NCBI GenBank assembly: GCA_041655055.1
Contig: JBBAGE010000026.1
Coordinates: 1-19,298 of the forward strand
Length of the DNA stretch: 19,298 nt
Reading direction: 5' to 3'
DNA from: JBBAGE01 sp041655055
Lineage (GTDB): Bacteria > Pseudomonadota > Alphaproteobacteria > Rhodobacterales > Rhodobacteraceae
How positions within the stretch are numbered: position 1 is the first letter of the stretch; each line of letters begins with the position of its first letter. Below the pieces are notes generated by a model. That model was not told the origin of the DNA and ran no database searches. It saw only the letters and a program-made list of their open reading frames with translations. The position numbers were made by a program, and so were the translations under genes. This document shows positions 15,616 through 19,298 of the stretch, in pieces.

Positions 15616-16622
15616 CACAGATAATCCGCCAGCGTCATGCGCGACAGCCGCGTGGTTAACGTATAGAGCATTTCAAGCTGGGTCTGCGCCGCGATCAGAT
15701 CCGAGGCGGTGCGATAGGGATCGGCCCCCACCAGATCCGATCGGGCGATCTTTAGCGCGCTTGTCTCGGCATCATTTCGGATGGCCGCGGCTTCGATCTG
15801 GTTTTCGACAATGCCCAATCCGGCGCGGGCATGCGTCAGGCCGTGATCCGCGCCAAGCAGGTGTTCGCCCGCGCGATGCAGCACTTCGGCCTGTGCTGTC
15901 AGATCCCCCGCGAATGCGCCCCGGCTGATCATCGCCCCCATGGCCAGGCCCTTAAGCGTATCGCGAATTTCGGCGGATTCCGCCGTCAGGGTGATCTGCG
16001 CCAGTTCGCTATCGGCGATTGGAAAACCGCTCATAAGCTGGGGCGAGCCGCGATAGCCCATCGTTGCAAAGCCGCCGCCGGGATCGTCGAACCAGCTATC
16101 GATCGCGCCGATCATGCCCGATACCGTGGTTTCGGCTGCGATCACGGCATCCAGCGCGGCCAGCATATCTTCGGCGGGGGCAAGCGCGGGCATATCCCTC
16201 GCGCGCCCAGCAAACAGGCTGCGCCCGCCGATCTGGGCGTTAAGCGCCGAAACGCCGGTCGAAAATGCCGCTGCAGCTTCGCGCGAGGCGGTTTGCACCA
16301 GTTCGGGCGTCTGGGTGCTGCCGGCGTGCAGCAATGCGTTGGCGCTGGTTGCGGCATCTTGCTGAATCCGGCCCAGCGCCTGTTGCATTGCATCGGTGAA
16401 AAGCCCGGCCTCGGCGGTGGTGGTGCGAAAGGCCTGCAGGGTGGTCGTCGCGTGATCGATCCGGGTGAGCGGCGTGTAATCCCCCAAAAGCGACTTGGCC
16501 AGATCGGCGCGTTTACCCGAGGCCAATTCCTCTGAAAGCCGCTGAATCGTTTCCTTTTGCAGCGTGTTGTGGCGCATGTGTTGAAAGGCAAGCGCGCGGT
16601 CGCCGAATGAGATGTTGCTCAT
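15615..16622 (-). CDS. flgL: Hook-filament junction protein FlgL
   Basis: FlgL (HAP3) joins FlgK to the flagellin filament. The 335-aa product has the flagellin-like N-terminal helix (MSNISFGDRALAFQHMRHNT, then IQRLSEELASGKRADLA) and a C-terminal helix (IARSDLVGADPYRTASDLIA, then QTQLEMLYTLTTRLSRMTL). The centre is Ala-rich with a small variable domain. It starts two bases after the flgK stop with AAGGA upstream, and its stop overlaps the flgI start. Such short, divergent FlgL proteins are common in Rhodobacteraceae; flagellin itself is less likely because of the location directly after flgK. Confidence 0.9.
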   Translation of the reverse strand: MSNISFGDRALAFQHMRHNTLQKETIQRLSEELASGKRADLAKSLLGDYTPLTRIDHATTTLQAFRTTTAEAGLFTDAMQQALGRIQQDAATSANALLHAGSTQTPELVQTASREAAAAFSTGVSALNAQIGGRSLFAGRARDMPALAPAEDMLAALDAVIAAETTVSGMIGAIDSWFDDPGGGFATMGYRGSPQLMSGFPIADSELAQITLTAESAEIRDTLKGLAMGAMISRGAFAGDLTAQAEVLHRAGEHLLGADHGLTHARAGLGIVENQIEAAAIRNDAETSALKIARSDLVGADPYRTASDLIAAQTQLEMLYTLTTRLSRMTLADYL

Positions 16623-16624
16623 GG

Positions 16625-18082
16625 TCAGATCCTTAGAAGCTGCTGCATCAATTCATCGATTGCTATGATCACACGGGCATTGGCGGCATAGGCCTGTTCG
16701 ATCAGCAACAGATTTTGCAATTCGTGGTCGGTATCGACGCCATTGCGCAGTTCCAGCGCCAGGAATGTATCCACCCGCGCGGTTGAGCCGGCCCTGTCAC
16801 GTTGCGCGGCAATCTGTTCGCCGCTGGTGAGCGACAGCAGATCGCTGGCAAGCCCCTGGGCAGAGCGGGCGATCAGGGAAAACCCGCCCGAGGCCGGGAT
16901 CTGCCCCGCGCCTAGGGCATCGCGCATCGCGTTAAGCAGGCTTGCATCGCCGACATCGCCATGGGTGGCCGCGCCAAGCCCGGCGCGCAGGCGCCAGACC
17001 TGACCACCCGCCTGTGGATCGACGGCGGCATGAATGGCGATCCGCCCGGCAAGGCCGGTTTCATCGGCCGGGTTCAGCGGATTGCCGCGATCGGTGAACA
17101 GGCCGGTCGAACCGGGGGCGCGGGTCGGATCGATCGCGGGGGATTCGAACCGGGTGATCAGATCGCGGGCCACCGCATCGAGCCGCGATTGCGCGGTGGG
17201 CGCAAGATCGTCGCGGATATCGAACAGCGCACCCAGCGCGCCGCCACCCAGCGGGTTGCGGCCGGGGCCGGTATTGACCGCGTCGCCATTGATCGTCAGC
17301 CCCGAAAGCGCGCCCGAGCCCAGCGTCATATCGGCGGTGATGACACCCACGGGGGTAAAGCCGATTTCGACCGGGCGGGTTTCCAGCAAGATTGCGCCGC
17401 CGGTTGTATAAAGGGCAAGACCCCCGTTCGGCCGCGGCATTTCCTTGACCGGCACGATGCGGGCGATGGCATCCACGGCGATCTGGCGCTGATCCATCAG
17501 CGCCGTGGCATCATGGCCCGAGGCCAGCGCCTTTTGGATATCAGTATTGAGCGTGGCGACATTGCGCAGCCCACTGTTGAGTTGTTCAACCTGAACGGCG
17601 ATGGCGCGGTCAGCCTCCATCCTGGCGGATTGGACATCCTTGGTGGCGGCGTTCAGATGGGCGGCCACATCACCGGCAGCCCCGACAGCCGCCTGCAATC
17701 GGGTATCGCTTTCGGGGGCCGAGGCGGCCTGAATCAGTGCCGATTCAAACCCCGACATCAGCCCGGTCAGCGAACGTGCATCGCCCGGCTGGCCGATGGC
17801 GCGGGCAAGCTGATCGTGGAATTTTTCGCGCAGCGTATCGCCGGCAAGGGCGGATTCACCCAGCCGACGTTCGCTGATGATCTGGGGATCGGCATGGCGG
17901 ATCACACCATCGACCCGCACCCCGGCCCCGTTTCCGGCATAGGTCTGGGCCGAAAGCTGAATTTCGCGCCGGCCATAGCCTTCGGTCAGGGCGTTGGACA
18001 CATTAGACGACACGACCTCGGCCGCGCGACTGACGGCGCGAAGCCCGGTAAGTGCGTTGTTGAGCGAGCCGGTGATGCTCAT
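16625..18082 (-). CDS. flgK: Hook-filament junction protein FlgK
   Basis: FlgK (HAP1) is the first junction protein on the hook tip. The 485-aa product has the rod/hook-family N-terminus (MSITGSLNNALTGLRAVSRA, then VVSSNVSNALTEGYGRREIQ) and the matching C-terminal helix (ELQNLLLIEQAYAANARVII, then AIDELMQQLLRI). The middle contains LNTDIQKALASGHDATALMD, typical of FlgK. Length is normal for alphaproteobacteria. It begins 21 bp after the flgE stop, preceded by AGGAAAGG, and is followed at two bases by flgL, in an flgE-flgK-flgL-flgI operon. Confidence 0.95.
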   Translation of the reverse strand: MSITGSLNNALTGLRAVSRAAEVVSSNVSNALTEGYGRREIQLSAQTYAGNGAGVRVDGVIRHADPQIISERRLGESALAGDTLREKFHDQLARAIGQPGDARSLTGLMSGFESALIQAASAPESDTRLQAAVGAAGDVAAHLNAATKDVQSARMEADRAIAVQVEQLNSGLRNVATLNTDIQKALASGHDATALMDQRQIAVDAIARIVPVKEMPRPNGGLALYTTGGAILLETRPVEIGFTPVGVITADMTLGSGALSGLTINGDAVNTGPGRNPLGGGALGALFDIRDDLAPTAQSRLDAVARDLITRFESPAIDPTRAPGSTGLFTDRGNPLNPADETGLAGRIAIHAAVDPQAGGQVWRLRAGLGAATHGDVGDASLLNAMRDALGAGQIPASGGFSLIARSAQGLASDLLSLTSGEQIAAQRDRAGSTARVDTFLALELRNGVDTDHELQNLLLIEQAYAANARVIIAIDELMQQLLRI

Positions 18083-18103
18083 GCCGGGGAACCTTTCCTA
18101 GGG

Positions 18104-19298
18104 TCAGCGTTTGATATTGGTCGTTTCCTGCAGCATTTCATCGACCGTCTGGATGACCTTGGCATTCGAGGAATAGGCGCGCTGAGTCTGGATCAGATCG
18201 GTCAATTCGCCGGCCACATCGGTGGTCGAGCCTTCGCGCGCATAGCCCACGACGGCGCCGGTGGGGCCATCGCCTGCATCCCACAGAAAGAACGAACCGC
18301 TGTGGGGCGAGACCTGATAGGTTTGATTATTCAGCGAAATCAGCCCGTTGGGATTGGGCACATCCACAAGCGGCACTTGATAGATCACGCGGGTAAAGCC
18401 AGTGTCATAGGTGGCGATCATATAGCCGCCTTCGTCCACTTCGACCGAGGTGAGGTTGCCCACGGGCGAACCATCCTTGGTGATTTGTGTCGGGGCGAAT
18501 GTATCAGAAAGCTGGGTAAGCCCGTTGGGATCGCCCAACCTGCCGATGGTGACCGACAGCGGGCCACCCGCCACCGTCAGCGCCAGCGTGCCGGTCGCGG
18601 AATCATAGGCGCCCCCCGATACGGTGTTAACCGAGGCAAGCGTGCCGCCAAAACCGCGGGTGTCATCGAATACCAGTTCATATTCACCGATCACCGCGCC
18701 GCCCTGGGCCGAATCGGCGATCACCATGGTCCAGCTATTGGACGAACCGGTGGCGGGCACCACGGGGGTAAAGGTGACATTCAGCGATTCGGACGTGCCA
18801 AGGTTGCCAAAATATTCCACCGCCAGCGGGATAGAGCCGCCACCGGCGCCTTCCTCGGTCTCGGTCGCGGGCAGGTTGACCCCAAGGTTCATGGCAGTGG
18901 TCGGATCGCCAGCGGTCTGGTTGGAGTTGATCACGATCGGAACCAGCCCGCTGGCCGTATCGCGCGGATATGTGGAAATCGTGCCATCGGCATTGGCAGG
19001 CCAGCCCAGCAGGACCAGTCCACTGTCGGTTTTCAGCACGCCTTCGTCATCGGGGCGAAACGATCCTGTGGTGGTCATCATCAGCGGCCGATCCCCCGAT
19101 GTGCCCCCCAGCGAAACCGAGGTGGTGACCGGCAGCATCCCCCGCCCGCCCACCGCAAGATCCATCGCATTGGACGTGCCCACCAGCCCGCCGCGATCGT
19201 CGATCAGCCGCACGGTTGATGCGCGCACGCCGCCGGCGGAATAGGTGCCCGCGCCCGGCGCGCCGCGAATCACGAGGATTCGAAATTGGCCTCGGTCC
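18104..19298 (-). CDS. flgE: Flagellar hook protein FlgE (N-terminus beyond right edge; apparent frameshift near 19276)
   Basis: FlgE polymerises into the hook. The visible part shows SLVI-type hook N-region continuation (RGAPGAGTYSAGGVRASTVR, then DLAVGGRGMLPVT), a central surface-exposed domain rich in Thr, Gly and Ser, and the hook C-terminus (GELTDLIQTQRAYSSNAKVI, then QTVDEMLQETTNIKR). The main frame is open to the edge, with a GTG at 19273 that would be an artificial start because it lacks the conserved N-terminal helix. The expected upstream sequence, TEANFES, is in a different frame at 19297-19275 and stops at once. Adding one base in the two-base C run (plus-strand GG, 19276-19277) gives TEANFESLVIRGAP, as in hook proteins. 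So the gene appears frameshifted about 40 residues into the protein, as flgI is. Confidence 0.88.
   Translation of the reverse strand, partial: DRGQFRILVIRGAPGAGTYSAGGVRASTVRLIDDRGGLVGTSNAMDLAVGGRGMLPVTTSVSLGGTSGDRPLMMTTTGSFRPDDEGVLKTDSGLVLLGWPANADGTISTYPRDTASGLVPIVINSNQTAGDPTTAMNLGVNLPATETEEGAGGGSIPLAVEYFGNLGTSESLNVTFTPVVPATGSSNSWTMVIADSAQGGAVIGEYELVFDDTRGFGGTLASVNTVSGGAYDSATGTLALTVAGGPLSVTIGRLGDPNGLTQLSDTFAPTQITKDGSPVGNLTSVEVDEGGYMIATYDTGFTRVIYQVPLVDVPNPNGLISLNNQTYQVSPHSGSFFLWDAGDGPTGAVVGYAREGSTTDVAGELTDLIQTQRAYSSNAKVIQTVDEMLQETTNIKR

Noticed and set aside
16961..19219. A 752-codon open frame on the plus strand
   Set aside because: It lies wholly antisense to flgK and flgE, which have clear family motifs. 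Its translation is rich in Gly, Arg, His and Gln without domains, as expected for the complement of G+C-rich coding DNA with biased third positions.

Overview
The window looks like part of the chromosome (or a large replicon) of a high-G+C alphaproteobacterium, most likely a Rhodobacteraceae/Roseobacter-type organism. This rests on gene content and style: a single dense flagellar locus, a MotE-like protein beside motA, a FliL/FliF divergent pair, a compact fliF-fliH-fliN-fliP unit, and an FlgE-FlgK-FlgL-FlgI unit with short, strongly coupled genes. The species cannot be named from the sequence alone.

Layout. (1) Positions 1-7614, minus strand: one tightly packed transcription unit read right to left: fliL, a small membrane-anchored coiled-coil protein, a motE-like gene, motA, a 696-aa exported repeat protein, an exported lytic transglycosylase, flhA and the start of fliR, which runs off the left edge. 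Most junctions are ATGA overlaps or gaps of a few bases. (2) Positions 7615-7733: a divergent promoter region with a CtrA-like site. (3) Positions 7734-10957, plus strand: fliF, a fliH-like gene, fliN and fliP, all overlapping. (4) Positions 10975-14165, minus strand: a non-flagellar pair, a NosR/NirI-type membrane flavo-iron-sulfur protein followed by an ApbE/NosX-type FMN transferase with a Tat signal. A 347-bp region in front of it (14166-14512) carries a clean FNR/CRP-type palindrome. (5) Positions 14513-19298, minus strand: flgE (cut by the right edge), flgK, flgL and flgI.

How it works together. Regions 1, 3 and 5 encode the MS ring (FliF), a switch component (FliN), export machinery (FlhA, FliR, FliP, FliH-like), stator parts (MotA, FliL, MotE-like), hook, hook-filament junctions and P ring, plus a peptidoglycan-cutting enzyme that probably opens the wall for the rod. 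MotB, FliG, FliM, FliI and FlhB are not in the window. The NosR-ApbE pair is expected to be an electron-transfer module, with ApbE attaching FMN to the periplasmic domain of NosR. No nosZ, nir or nor gene accompanies it.

Most notable points: flgI and, at the right edge, flgE each appear broken by a single missing base; the NosR-ApbE pair sits alone between two flagellar operons with its own likely anaerobic control site; and motA is followed by a large exported repeat protein instead of motB, in the same operon as a motE-like gene.
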